Source of the DNA: an uncultured Bacteroidia bacterium
Lineage (GTDB): Bacteria; Bacteroidota; Bacteroidia; J057; CALLMJ01
Length of the DNA: 48,170 nucleotides
Assembly (NCBI GenBank): GCA_938005475.1
Contig: CALLNY010000040.1
Location: 1 to 48,170 of the forward strand
Reading direction: 5' to 3'
Shown here: piece by piece, positions 26,559-34,777 of the stretch
How the letters are laid out: each line of letters begins with the position of its first letter
Position numbering within the stretch: the first letter of the stretch is position 1
Position numbers and translations under genes: made by a program
Notes under the pieces: generated by a model
Database searches by the model: none
Seen by the model: only the letters and a program-made list of their open reading frames with translations
Told to the model about the DNA's origin: nothing

Positions 26559-28628
26559 ATGTTAGGAGTAGTTCAAATCAATCTAGAAGACTTACTATCT
26601 GCTTACCAGAAAATGTGTTGGGTTCACTACATGGCATGGACATACGAAAATCATCGTGATATATGTAAAATTGTGCATTCTACTTCACGTGGTCATGAAG
26701 CGATTCAATTAGCAATAGCCTTTCATTTAAAACCTGTTGATTATGTTTATCCTTATTATCGTGATGAAAGCATTTTATTGGGTATAGGAATGACTCCATA
26801 TCAAATGATGCTTCAATTATTAGCTAAAAAAGATGATCCTTTTTCAGGGGGGAGGATGTATTATGCACATCCGAGTTTACGAGATGAAGATAAACCTAAA
26901 ATTCCTTATCAATCTTCTGCGACGGGAATGCAAGCGATACCATCAACAGGAGCCGCACACGGGATAAAATATAAAGAAAAACAAAAACTTTTTGCAGAAA
27001 ATGAAGTACTTCCTATTGTAGTATGTTCATTAGGGGATGGTGCAATTACAGAGGGAGAAGTATCGGAAGCGTTTCAGGAAGCAGTGTTACACCAGTTACC
27101 AATCATTTATGTGGTACAGGATAATGGTTGGTCTATATCTGCCCGAACATCTGAATTTACGGCTATGTCTGCTGTGGAATTTGCGAAAGGATTTAAAGGC
27201 TTAGAAACGATTTCTATTGAAGGTTGGGATTTTATTGAGAGTTATGAGACGATGCGAAAAGTTGTAGAGACGGTACGTAAAGAGCGAAGGCCTTTCATGG
27301 TTCATGCGAAAGTTCCTTTGTTGCATCATCATACTTCTGGAGTACGGAAGGAATGGTACCGAAGCACACAGGAATTAGAAAATTTGTTACAAATATGCCC
27401 ACGTATCACATTGAGAAATCAGTTACTGAATATGGGCATCGAGGAGTCCATATTATTAGAGATAGAAAAAGAAGCGGAGCGTTATATATCGGAGGAGTTT
27501 CAAAAAGCAGTTCAAGCGGAGGAGCCACCTTTAGAAAGTTTATATGAGCATGTATATGCCCCTACGCCGGTAACGGAAGAGCGAGGCGAGCGAACTCCTA
27601 GAGGAGGGAAAGAAGTGGTAATGGTTGATGCGGCGTTACATGCTTTGGAAGAGTTAATGAAGGTGTATCCTGAATTAGTTTTTTATGGTCAGGATGTGGG
27701 CGGAGAATTAGGAGGCGTTTTCAGGGAAGCGGCTTTATTAGCCAAAAAATTTGGAGATAATCGTGTATTTAATACACCCATTCAAGAAGCTTACATTATA
27801 GGAAGTACAGCGGGAATGTCAGCGGTGGGATGTAAACCTGTTGTAGAAGTACAATTTGCGGATTACATATGGCCGGGCTTAAATCAGTTATTTACAGAGC
27901 TTAGTCGTTCTTATTATTTATCTAACGGCAAGTGGTCAATTCAAAGTTTGATTCGAGTTCCTATTGGTGCGTATGGTGGTGGAGGTCCTTTTCATTCTTC
28001 CAGTGTAGAATCGGTTCTTTGTAATATTCAAGGCATAAAGGTTGTTTATCCTTCAAATGCGGCGGATTTAAAAGGTTTATTCAAGGCGGCTTTTTTAGAT
28101 CCTAATCCTGTGGTGTTATTAGAGCATAAAGGATTATATTGGTCTAAGGTACCGGGAAGTAAAGCCGCAAAAGCGATTGAACCGGATGAAAATTATATTA
28201 TACCACTTGGAAAAGCGAGAATATTTTTAGAGGCTTCACAAGAAGCTATTGAAAATGGAGAATCTTGTTTAGTGATAACTTACGGAATGGGAGTTCACTG
28301 GGCTTTGAATGCCGCACAAAAATTTAATCAGCAAGTAGAAATATTAGATTTACGTACTTTAATGCCAGTAGATTGGAATTTGATTAGTGAACGTGTAAAA
28401 GTTCATAATAAAGTATTAGTAGTAACCGAAGAAACTACGGTGAATACCTATGCCGAAGCACTTGCCGGAAGAATAGGAAGGGAATTTTTTAAATTTTTAG
28501 ATGGTCCTGTTCAAGTAGTGGGTAGTGCAAATGTACCTGCAATTCCTGTCAATACTTATTTAGAAGAATTTATGCTACCGAATGCGGATAAGGTTGCAGA
28601 TGCTATTCTCGAGCTATTAAATTTTTAG
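26559..28628 (+). CDS. 2-oxoacid dehydrogenase E1, fused alpha and beta subunits
   Basis: This 689-residue protein joins the alpha and beta subunits of a thiamine-pyrophosphate-dependent E1, which decarboxylates a branched-chain 2-oxoacid or pyruvate and passes the acyl group to E2. The alpha half (1 to about 320) holds the TPP/Mg motif GDGAITEGEVSEAF ... QDNGWSIS. The beta half (about 350-689) has VFYGQDVGGELGGVF, NTPIQEAYIIGSTAGMSA, and the C-terminal transketolase-like part (LDLRTLMPVDWNLI). The linker is Glu/Arg-rich. Fused E1 genes of this kind are common in Bacteroidota and are usually called 2-oxoisovalerate dehydrogenase. E2 and E3 are not in the window, so substrate choice is not settled. 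Confidence 0.92.
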   Translation: MLGVVQINLEDLLSAYQKMCWVHYMAWTYENHRDICKIVHSTSRGHEAIQLAIAFHLKPVDYVYPYYRDESILLGIGMTPYQMMLQLLAKKDDPFSGGRMYYAHPSLRDEDKPKIPYQSSATGMQAIPSTGAAHGIKYKEKQKLFAENEVLPIVVCSLGDGAITEGEVSEAFQEAVLHQLPIIYVVQDNGWSISARTSEFTAMSAVEFAKGFKGLETISIEGWDFIESYETMRKVVETVRKERRPFMVHAKVPLLHHHTSGVRKEWYRSTQELENLLQICPRITLRNQLLNMGIEESILLEIEKEAERYISEEFQKAVQAEEPPLESLYEHVYAPTPVTEERGERTPRGGKEVVMVDAALHALEELMKVYPELVFYGQDVGGELGGVFREAALLAKKFGDNRVFNTPIQEAYIIGSTAGMSAVGCKPVVEVQFADYIWPGLNQLFTELSRSYYLSNGKWSIQSLIRVPIGAYGGGGPFHSSSVESVLCNIQGIKVVYPSNAADLKGLFKAAFLDPNPVVLLEHKGLYWSKVPGSKAAKAIEPDENYIIPLGKARIFLEASQEAIENGESCLVITYGMGVHWALNAAQKFNQQVEILDLRTLMPVDWNLISERVKVHNKVLVVTEETTVNTYAEALAGRIGREFFKFLDGPVQVVGSANVPAIPVNTYLEEFMLPNADKVADAILELLNF

Positions 28629-28629
28629 G

Positions 28630-28875
28630 TTATAAGAGTTTTAAGTGAATAATGTGGACGGGGCAATTTTTAGAGGCTTCAAGGTTGGCTTCGTATTCCA
28701 TAACGTGGGTAGTAATAGTATAAATTCCTTTTTTTTCGTTAGCTTTTAGGAGAATAGCTTTGCCATCTTTTTTGGAAATTGCCCAACGTTCTGGGGCGGC
28801 TTCAACGCAAGCATTACAACCTATGCATTTATCACGATAATGAATAATTTGTAATTTCCCTTGTTTAGGATTCAT
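28630..28875 (-). CDS. Small ferredoxin with one [4Fe-4S]-type site
   Basis: This is an 81-residue protein with the Cys pattern CIGCNACVEAAP near the N-terminus and the distal Cys in KNCPVHII, giving four ligands for one cluster of the [4Fe-4S] (or [3Fe-4S]) single-cluster ferredoxin type. The 'ERWAISKKDGKAIL' loop and helix are usual for this group in Bacteroidota. It overlaps the 3' end of mqnE by 11 bases on the same strand. Since MqnE is a radical SAM enzyme that needs reduced iron-sulfur electron donors, a role as its donor is plausible, but that link is inference. Confidence 0.88.
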   Translation of the reverse strand: MNPKQGKLQIIHYRDKCIGCNACVEAAPERWAISKKDGKAILLKANEKKGIYTITTHVMEYEANLEASKNCPVHIIHLKLL

Positions 28876-30025
28876 GAACCGTAACTTTTACCGATGAATA
28901 ATCATGGATAATGTTGTAAAGTGTGTCTCTTTCTATGGCTTGATACCCTGCAGATTGGATAAGTTCTACCAGCTCTTGGGTAGTCATTTTCGGATTTTGT
29001 TCTTCAGAGCCAGCCATAGAATAGATTTTAGTCGTATCATCAATAGTTCCATCAATATCATCTACTCCATAGTCTAACGCGATTTGGGTAGTTTCTCTAC
29101 CAATCATAGCCCAATAGGCTTTGATATGATCAAAATTATCTAAATATATTCGGGATACAGCGTAATTTTTTAGGTCTTCAATTATGGATACTTCAGGCAG
29201 ATGGCTCATTTCGTTGTCTTTATTACGGAATTTTAAGGGTATAAAAGTTTGGAAACCATGAGTTTGGTCTTGTAAATCACGTAATTGTTTGAGGTGGTCT
29301 ACACGGTGCCAATATTTTTCAATATGTCCATATAACATAGTGGCATTAGAGCGAATGCCGAGTTCATGGGCAGTTTTATGAAGTTCTAACCAATTTTCTG
29401 AATTGGCTTTATCTTTAGCTATTTGGTTACGAATTTCAGGGTGAAAAATTTCTGCTCCTCCACCAGGAATAGAATCTAAACCTGCTTCTTTCAGAATTTG
29501 TAGTCCCTGTTTATAGGAAATTTTGGCTTTTTTAAAAATATAATGAAACTCAACAGGAGTAAGCGCCTTGATATGTAATTCAGGGCGATGTTCTTTAATC
29601 TTTCTAAATAAATTAGCATAGAAATCTAAATCATATTGCGGTAATACCCCCCCTACAATATGTACTTCCGTAACAGGTTGGTTATCATAAGCTTTAACCA
29701 TTTCTAACATCTCATTTTCATTATACTCCCAGCCTTCTTCTCTCTTTTTGATTGCTCTTGAATATGAACAAAATTTACAATCATAAATACAAATATTAGT
29801 AGGCTCAATATGAAAATTTCTATTAAAAAAAGTTTTTAGTCCATGTTTACGTCTTCTTATATAATTAGCTAATTGTGCAAGGAAAGGTAAATTACGGGAT
29901 TCAAATAAAAAGAGCGCTTCCAGTTCGTCAATTCGTTGTAAATTTAGAACTTTCTCGAAGATTCTTTTTTCAGTGTTATTCAGTTTTTCATAAAAACTTT
30001 TTTCGTTTAAGAATGAGGAAATCAT
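28865..30025 (-). CDS. mqnE: Aminofutalosine synthase (radical SAM)
   Basis: MqnE makes aminofutalosine from 3-[(1-carboxyvinyl)oxy]benzoate and SAM in the futalosine route to menaquinone. The radical SAM motif CIYDCKFCSYSR (CxxxCxxC) is near residue 80, preceded by HIEPTN. Further signatures are VHIVGGVLPQYDLDFY, GLDSIPGGGAEIFHPEIR, and TMLYGHIEKYWHRVDHL followed by FQTFIPLKFRNKDNEM. The 'AEIFHPEIR' and 'FIPLKF' blocks indicate MqnE over the related MqnC. Other mqn genes are not in the window. It has a perfect promoter only 4 bases from the ATG and probably makes a leaderless mRNA. Confidence 0.9.
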   Translation of the reverse strand: MISSFLNEKSFYEKLNNTEKRIFEKVLNLQRIDELEALFLFESRNLPFLAQLANYIRRRKHGLKTFFNRNFHIEPTNICIYDCKFCSYSRAIKKREEGWEYNENEMLEMVKAYDNQPVTEVHIVGGVLPQYDLDFYANLFRKIKEHRPELHIKALTPVEFHYIFKKAKISYKQGLQILKEAGLDSIPGGGAEIFHPEIRNQIAKDKANSENWLELHKTAHELGIRSNATMLYGHIEKYWHRVDHLKQLRDLQDQTHGFQTFIPLKFRNKDNEMSHLPEVSIIEDLKNYAVSRIYLDNFDHIKAYWAMIGRETTQIALDYGVDDIDGTIDDTTKIYSMAGSEEQNPKMTTQELVELIQSAGYQAIERDTLYNIIHDYSSVKVTVHES

Positions 30026-30029
30026 AAAA

Positions 30030-30060
30030 CAAAATTAGTTTGTTCTATGGTTTTAACAAA
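30030..30060 (-). promoter_or_regulatory. Perfect Bacteroidota promoter, probably leaderless, for mqnE
   Basis: On the minus strand TTTG (30060-30057) and TAATTTTG (30037-30030) are spaced by exactly 19 bases. The ATG (30025) starts after just four more bases, so the expected transcription start falls at or next to the start codon. Confidence 0.75.
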
Positions 30061-30102
30061 ATTTTTTTAGAATTGGTTTGGGACGAATAGGATAAGAAAC
30101 GA

Positions 30103-30120
30103 AACAAGCCTTTACTTGTT
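30103..30120 (-). terminator. Possible terminator after the barrel gene at 30145
   Basis: On the minus strand AACAAG-TAAAGG-CTTGTT forms a 6-bp stem with a 6-base loop, followed by T-rich TCGTTTCTT. It lies between the 30145 gene and the mqnE promoter. Confidence 0.4.
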
Positions 30121-30144
30121 GTAGGCATAAAAAAGATTCCCTTT

Positions 30145-30726
30145 TTATTTTACAAATTTGTAATTCAGCCCAATAGCAAAAGACATTAAGTCTGGATATC
30201 CTGGAATAAAAGAAACTGCAAAATCTAGGCGGTCTGAGAGGAAGTATTTATATTCAAATTCTCCACCATACCATAAAAATAGATGTTGCCATTTATCATT
30301 TATATCTCCATTAAATTTTCCTGGATTGTTATAACCAGGAATTTCAAGCCAATTTCTTCGGAAAATTATTGTAGGTCCAATACCACCGTACAAACTATGT
30401 TTATCTTTTTTGATAATTTTTCTTCTTATTCCTACATGTACAAACCCACCTAATCTTGCCGCACAATCACTGTATAAAGATTTAACAATTTTGAATGAAA
30501 AAGCATCTTTAATAAAAAATTTTTCATACATTATCTCCAAACCAAAATTCATAACAAAGTATGCGTTTTTATCTAATTTGTTAGGCATCAAAAATGCATT
30601 ACTTTTTTCTCCTTTGGGATGAATACTAAGTCCAAAAAATTTTATTCCGATGTTATCTTGTGCTAGCCCATGACTATAAAATAAAATTCCCCAAAGACTT
30701 ATAATCGAAATTAGCACTCTCTGCAT
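30145..30726 (-). CDS. Putative outer-membrane beta-barrel protein, function unknown
   Basis: The chosen ATG opens a signal peptide (MQRVLISIISLWGILFYSHG-LAQ). The mature part has alternating hydrophobic segments with many Tyr, Phe and Gly (VMNFGLEIMYEKFF, LYGGIGPTIIFRRNW, FLWYGGEFEYKYFL) and ends with SFAIGLNYKF followed by V-K, like small outer-membrane barrels. At about 193 residues an 8-stranded barrel is possible. No family recognised. A promoter TTTG-N19-TTACTTTG (minus strand, 30781-30751; one mismatch in the -7 box) lies about 25 bases upstream of the ATG and supports this start. Confidence 0.7.
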   Translation of the reverse strand: MQRVLISIISLWGILFYSHGLAQDNIGIKFFGLSIHPKGEKSNAFLMPNKLDKNAYFVMNFGLEIMYEKFFIKDAFSFKIVKSLYSDCAARLGGFVHVGIRRKIIKKDKHSLYGGIGPTIIFRRNWLEIPGYNNPGKFNGDINDKWQHLFLWYGGEFEYKYFLSDRLDFAVSFIPGYPDLMSFAIGLNYKFVK

Positions 30727-30750
30727 ACTTATGACGGCGTCAATGAAAAA

Positions 30751-30781
30751 CAAAGTAAAAGAAAAAATTTATAATAGCAAA
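30751..30781 (-). promoter_or_regulatory. Promoter for the putative barrel gene
   Basis: On the minus strand TTTG (30781-30778) and TTACTTTG (30758-30751) are 19 bases apart; the -7 box has one mismatch (TT for TA). It sits about 25 bases before the ATG at 30726. Confidence 0.55.
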
Positions 30782-30784
30782 AGA

Positions 30785-31441
30785 TTATTGAGATAATCCA
30801 CCAATTAGAATCGGTTGTCCTAAAAATTTAGGTTGTTTTTTTAAGATATGGACATCAATTAAAGCTTTAGCTCTTGCAAAAAATTCTCGTATTTTCACAT
30901 GGTCCGTAGACATGGGGTCTTTTGCATTGAAGGCTATTGCGTTCATGTTCATGGCTTGTGCTATGTAAAGCGCTCTTTCATTATGAAATTCTTGTGAGAT
31001 AATAGTAATATCATCTTCTTGAAATACTTTTTTGCATCTTACAATAGATTCATAAGTACTGAAGCCTGCGTAATCTAAATAAATTGCTTCTTTTGGTATC
31101 CCTTTTTTGATTAAAGCTTGTTTAATCTTTACTGGTTCATTGTAATTTATATGTTGGTTATCCCCACTAGCAAGGATGTATTGAATTTTGCCTTCTTTAT
31201 ACAATTTTGCGGCGGCTTCAATACGATATTGAAAATATAAATTTTGGTTTCCATTACTCAAATAAGGGCTGGTTCCTAACAACAAACCAGTTTTTTTAAA
31301 AGGGATTTTATCAATTTGGTTATAGATAAAAGGCTCCGCATGTTTTTCTATGATGAAATTACAAACCAAAATTCCAACAAGTAAAATTACTCCACTTGTG
31401 ACTATCAATATTCCTATTTTCCTTATTAGTTGGTAACACAT
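30785..31441 (-). CDS. SanA/YdcF-like membrane-anchored DUF218 protein
   Basis: This 218-residue protein has one N-terminal membrane helix (GILIVTSGVILLVGILVCNF) followed by the DUF218/YdcF-SanA domain: 'GLLLGTSPYLSNGNQN', 'RIEAAAKLYKEGKIQYILASGDN', 'IKQALIKKGIPKEAIYLDYAGFSTYESIVR', and 'ITIISQEFHNERALYIAQAM'. SanA affects envelope permeability and vancomycin resistance in E. coli; the exact reaction is not known. The 'GDN' and 'STYES' blocks are the likely active site. It is upstream of, and on the same strand as, the barrel gene. Confidence 0.85.
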   Translation of the reverse strand: MCYQLIRKIGILIVTSGVILLVGILVCNFIIEKHAEPFIYNQIDKIPFKKTGLLLGTSPYLSNGNQNLYFQYRIEAAAKLYKEGKIQYILASGDNQHINYNEPVKIKQALIKKGIPKEAIYLDYAGFSTYESIVRCKKVFQEDDITIISQEFHNERALYIAQAMNMNAIAFNAKDPMSTDHVKIREFFARAKALIDVHILKKQPKFLGQPILIGGLSQ

Positions 31442-31562
31442 AAAAAACTAAGCGAATATACGTAAATTTTTCCACAAAAGTTATACATACTTATTCCCAT
31501 TCTAAAAAATTTTTTCTTTGCATGTTTTTTAAAACTATTTTTGTTGTATAGTTTTAGAATCG

Positions 31563-33047
31563 ATGCTAGTACTTTCGGAATACCAGCCCCTAAAAGAATG
31601 GTTTAAACTTTATCAAGAAAAAACACCTTTGCAATTAAAGGATAAGGATATTCAAAAGATAGTTCAATCTTATGAATATTTACAAAAAAAAATAAAAAGT
31701 TCAGGGGTTCCTATATATGGTATCAATACGGGTTTTGGTGCTTTATGCAATACCTTTATTCCTACCGAAGAGCTAAATACATTACAATACAATCTTATAC
31801 GCTCCCATGCGGCTGGGATAGGGGATATCGTCCCAGAGCCCATTGTCAAATGGATGTTACTTCTTAAAATCTTACATTTATCTAAAGGCTATTCTGGTGT
31901 ACAATTACAAACAGTTCAAAGGTTAATAGATTTTTATAATCAGGAGATTATTCCTGTTGTATATGAACAAGGTTCATTGGGCGCGAGTGGAGATTTGGCT
32001 CCGTTGGCTCATTTGTGTTTACCATTACTCGGAGAAGGAGAAGTCATTTATCAAAATCGAAAATATTCGGGGAAAGAGATTTTACAAAAAATGGGATGGC
32101 AACCGATTGTCTTACAGCCAAAAGAAGGGCTTGCTTTATTAAATGGGACACAGTTCATGAACGCTTATGGTTTATTTATTTTAATGGAAATTGATAAATT
32201 ATGGGAAAACTGCCTACGAACTGCCGCACTCTCTTGCGAAGCTTTTGATTGCGTTTTAACACCTTTTAAATCTCTTCTTCATACCATCCGTTTTCATAAT
32301 GGGCAAAAAATTGTAGCTAAATGGTTTCATGAGGTACTATCCCAATCGCCGAATATCCTAAAACCTAAAACACAAGTTCAAGACCCGTACTCTTTTCGTT
32401 GTATACCACAAGTTTTAGGGGCTTCTTACGATACTATCGAGTTTGTTAAAAATACATTTGAAATTGAAACGAACTCTGTGAGTGATAACCCTAGTATTTT
32501 CGTAGAAGAGGATTGTATTCTTTCTGGTGGAAATTTTCATGGGCAACCTCTCGCTCTTGGATTAGATTTCCTGGCTATAGCCTTATCAGAAATAGCAAGT
32601 ATCAGTGAAAGAAGAAGCTATTGGCTTTTATCAGGTACACGTGGGCTAAATCCTTTTCTTGCTTACCATCCGGGAACAGAATCCGGTTTGATGATAGCTC
32701 AATATACTGCGGCATCAATCGTAAACCAAAATAAACAATTGTGTTACCCAAACTCTGTTGATACAATCCCTAGCTCCAATGGGCAAGAAGACCACGTAAG
32801 CATGGGCGCTAACTCCGCAACAAAATGTTTAAAAATATTGGAAAATGTGAAGAAAGTAATCGCCATTGAATTTCTACACGCATATCGTGCAGTTCAATTA
32901 AAAAATCTTAAAGACCATATAAGCCCCGTATTGCGTGAATGGATATCGCAATATGAACTACAATATCACCTGCCACAAAATGACTTCTATATGCATCAAG
33001 CTATTCATGACACTATACATTTTATGGACAGTACAGATTGCAAATAG
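31563..33047 (+). CDS. hutH: Histidine ammonia-lyase family protein
   Basis: This family removes ammonia from histidine (giving urocanate) or from tyrosine or phenylalanine, using the MIO cofactor formed from Ala141-Ser142-Gly143 in GSLGASGDLAPLAHL. Other signatures are the catalytic Tyr in PIYGINTGFGAL, NLIRSHAAGIGD, ALLNGTQFMNAYG, SVSDNPSIF, GNFHGQPLAL and NGQEDHVSMGANSATK. The 494-residue length is typical. His in RSHAAG and Glu in GQEDH fit histidine or tyrosine as substrate, not phenylalanine. No hutU, hutI or hutG gene is nearby, so a role outside histidine breakdown, for example supplying coumarate to pigment synthesis, is possible. Confidence 0.9.
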   Translation: MLVLSEYQPLKEWFKLYQEKTPLQLKDKDIQKIVQSYEYLQKKIKSSGVPIYGINTGFGALCNTFIPTEELNTLQYNLIRSHAAGIGDIVPEPIVKWMLLLKILHLSKGYSGVQLQTVQRLIDFYNQEIIPVVYEQGSLGASGDLAPLAHLCLPLLGEGEVIYQNRKYSGKEILQKMGWQPIVLQPKEGLALLNGTQFMNAYGLFILMEIDKLWENCLRTAALSCEAFDCVLTPFKSLLHTIRFHNGQKIVAKWFHEVLSQSPNILKPKTQVQDPYSFRCIPQVLGASYDTIEFVKNTFEIETNSVSDNPSIFVEEDCILSGGNFHGQPLALGLDFLAIALSEIASISERRSYWLLSGTRGLNPFLAYHPGTESGLMIAQYTAASIVNQNKQLCYPNSVDTIPSSNGQEDHVSMGANSATKCLKILENVKKVIAIEFLHAYRAVQLKNLKDHISPVLREWISQYELQYHLPQNDFYMHQAIHDTIHFMDSTDCK

Positions 33048-33062
33048 CTCTTTCCTAATTTA

Positions 33063-33938
33063 TTAAAGCAAAAGTCCTATACTTATTCCTGAGGTAAAAC
33101 TTATAGGTATAGACCAATTTTCGGAGATAGTATGACTATGAAAATTACTGGGAATGTTGTTATCAAAATAAGAATTTGCAGGGTATATAAAATCTGTTTT
33201 ACGATTTGCGAAGCCATATCCGCCTCCAACATATATATCAAGTAAAATTATATCCGCAATAAGCCATTGTTTCCCAATAGTTAAATTGATGGCTCCACTC
33301 CAATTCCTAAATTTTGCTACCTGAACAATAGGAACGTAATTTAATGTATCATAAATAAAAATTTGTTCTTTGTTTGTGAAGTAAGAAAAAGAAATTTGGG
33401 GTTTAAAATACGCACCCGCTAACGGATGCACTAATCTTGTCCCTTTGTTATAAGTTAATTGTTGAAACATCATTTTATTACCAACCGTAACAAAGGCTCC
33501 TTGCTTTTCATCATTAAAAACATCATATTCTTTAGGTTTTAAACCGACACCAATAACTCCTACTTTCGCATCAAAAATGATTTTAGGGGCTATCCATTGT
33601 TGATAACCCATCGCAAAATGCCTTGCAATCGGTCCAAATGGAGTAATCATAATAGCCTTGCGTTTATGCGAATTCGAAGATTCCGATATGGCTAATAGGT
33701 CTTTTTCGAATTCTATTTTTTCCCCATTTTCTAATTGAATACTCACTACATCTTGCTTAGATATTACATAAATAGGTCCTTCTAAATCGTTGTAATTTCT
33801 GTATTTAATTTCATCAGAACCGATTTCAATAATTTTTACTTCTAACTTGGATTTATTCGTTTTTTGCAAAATATCTTGCCCCCAGACCGTAGAGGTTAAT
33901 AAAACCCCAAAAATTACTTTTAAAACCAACCTTTTCAT
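33063..33938 (-). CDS. Secreted/outer-membrane protein of unknown function
   Basis: The 291-residue protein starts with a signal peptide (MKRLVLKVIFGVLLTSTVWG-QD). Residues 25-75 form a small beta-domain common at the N-terminus of Bacteroidota envelope proteins (LEVKIIEIGSDEIKYRNY ... IYVISKQDVVSIQLENG). The remaining part is strand-rich with Tyr and Phe (QLTYNKGTRLVHPLAGAYF, YVGGGYGFANRKTDFIYP) and ends in ISIGLLL, consistent with a beta-barrel. No specific family recognised. It is convergent with hutH with only 15 bases between stops. Confidence 0.75.
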   Translation of the reverse strand: MKRLVLKVIFGVLLTSTVWGQDILQKTNKSKLEVKIIEIGSDEIKYRNYNDLEGPIYVISKQDVVSIQLENGEKIEFEKDLLAISESSNSHKRKAIMITPFGPIARHFAMGYQQWIAPKIIFDAKVGVIGVGLKPKEYDVFNDEKQGAFVTVGNKMMFQQLTYNKGTRLVHPLAGAYFKPQISFSYFTNKEQIFIYDTLNYVPIVQVAKFRNWSGAINLTIGKQWLIADIILLDIYVGGGYGFANRKTDFIYPANSYFDNNIPSNFHSHTISENWSIPISFTSGISIGLLL

Positions 33939-33983
33939 ATCAAAATTTTATTAGTAAAAATATAAAAAAATCACTACAAAATT

Positions 33984-34011
33984 TTTGCCAAGTCAAAAAA
34001 GGCTATATTTG
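33984..34011 (+). promoter_or_regulatory. Promoter with -7 box next to the first gene of the tiny-gene cluster
   Basis: TTTG (33984-33987) and TATATTTG (34004-34011) are spaced by 16 bases, shorter than usual, with a perfect -7 box. The ATG at 34016 is 4 bases after the box, so the transcript should be leaderless or nearly so. Confidence 0.5.
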
Positions 34012-34015
34012 CAGT

Positions 34016-34222
34016 ATGAGTGATTGGTCTGAATACTGGAAAAATCGCAATTTGATTGAAGATATTGCTGTTCAAAAAAATAGACAAAAAATGTCTTTGC
34101 AAGATTGGGAGGTATTTTTTTATATACTCAAACATTATGCTTTTCTTGCCCAAAAAGTACGTAATTGGTATGATTTCCTAATGTGGACTTTAATAGCTTT
34201 TGTTTTTTTAGTACTTTATTGA
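34016..34222 (+). CDS. Small protein with C-terminal membrane helix, unknown
   Basis: This is a 68-residue protein that I do not recognise. Residues 1-50 are charged and helical with several aromatics (SDWSEYWKNRNLIEDIA, LQDWEVFFYILKHYAFL). Residues about 52-67 form a hydrophobic helix (FLMWTLIAFVFLVLY), suggesting a tail-anchored inner-membrane protein. It is first in a cluster of four very small genes: its TGA overlaps the next ATG by one base (TGATG). Close coupling and its own -7 box suggest it is real. Confidence 0.65.
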   Translation: MSDWSEYWKNRNLIEDIAVQKNRQKMSLQDWEVFFYILKHYAFLAQKVRNWYDFLMWTLIAFVFLVLY

Positions 34223-34548
34223 TGAGCTGGCTTATTTTATCAATTAGTGTCATTCTATTGATTTTTGTAATCCTTCAAAGACAAAAAATTCATGTTTTTA
34301 CAGCCCATAAAAATATCCAAACTTTCCTATTACCTTTTATCTACTATCTCAAAAATGATGTATGGGAAGATACGCTACTACATCTTCAGATTGACATGAA
34401 CCCCAATTTCACAGCAGGTATTTTTAAAAAAGAAACTAATACTTATCATTTTGAATGGATAAAGGGGAAAACTCGCCTCATGGATGGTAGTGAAATTCAA
34501 TTTAGAATTAAAGATATACGAAAAAAATGGAATGTAACCAAACGTTGA
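34222..34548 (+). CDS. Small membrane-anchored protein, unknown
   Basis: From the ATG coupled to the preceding stop the product is 108 residues. An N-terminal membrane helix (WLILSISVILLIFVILQ) is followed by a soluble domain with beta-strand character (LLHLQIDMNPNFTAGIF, YHFEWIKGKTRLMDG, IQFRIKDIRKKW). An upstream in-frame start (34183) would overlap the preceding gene by 40 bases and is less likely. No family recognised. It overlaps the next gene by 22 bases. Confidence 0.65.
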   Translation: MSWLILSISVILLIFVILQRQKIHVFTAHKNIQTFLLPFIYYLKNDVWEDTLLHLQIDMNPNFTAGIFKKETNTYHFEWIKGKTRLMDGSEIQFRIKDIRKKWNVTKR

Positions 34549-34775
34549 ATATCAGAAAACTAAAAACCAAAACCAAATATAAAATTGTAACGCGTTATAC
34601 GGTTATGTTATCCTGGGATAAACGCTGTTATAACAAAGAATTGGGAGAGATTCCTCCTAAATTCAAATTAAAAGAAGAACAAAAAAGTAAATCTCCTTAT
34701 ACGATTTTAGACCCTGTCGCTTGTTCCGCAATTTATCAAAATGCTTACAAAATCTTATCTAAAAAAGTAGCTTAA
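34527..34775 (+). CDS. Small basic protein, unknown
   Basis: This 82-residue protein is rich in Lys and Arg (IRKLKTKTKYKIVTRYTV, FKLKEEQKSKSPYT) and ends with a short helix (CSAIYQNAYKILSKKVA). There is no membrane segment or signal peptide. It overlaps the preceding gene by 22 bases and is followed 3 bases later by the split zinc-finger gene, so the cluster is translated in tight order. No family recognised; the basic charge would suit RNA or nucleoprotein binding, which is speculative. Confidence 0.6.
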   Translation: MECNQTLNIRKLKTKTKYKIVTRYTVMLSWDKRCYNKELGEIPPKFKLKEEQKSKSPYTILDPVACSAIYQNAYKILSKKVA

Positions 34776-34777
34776 TT

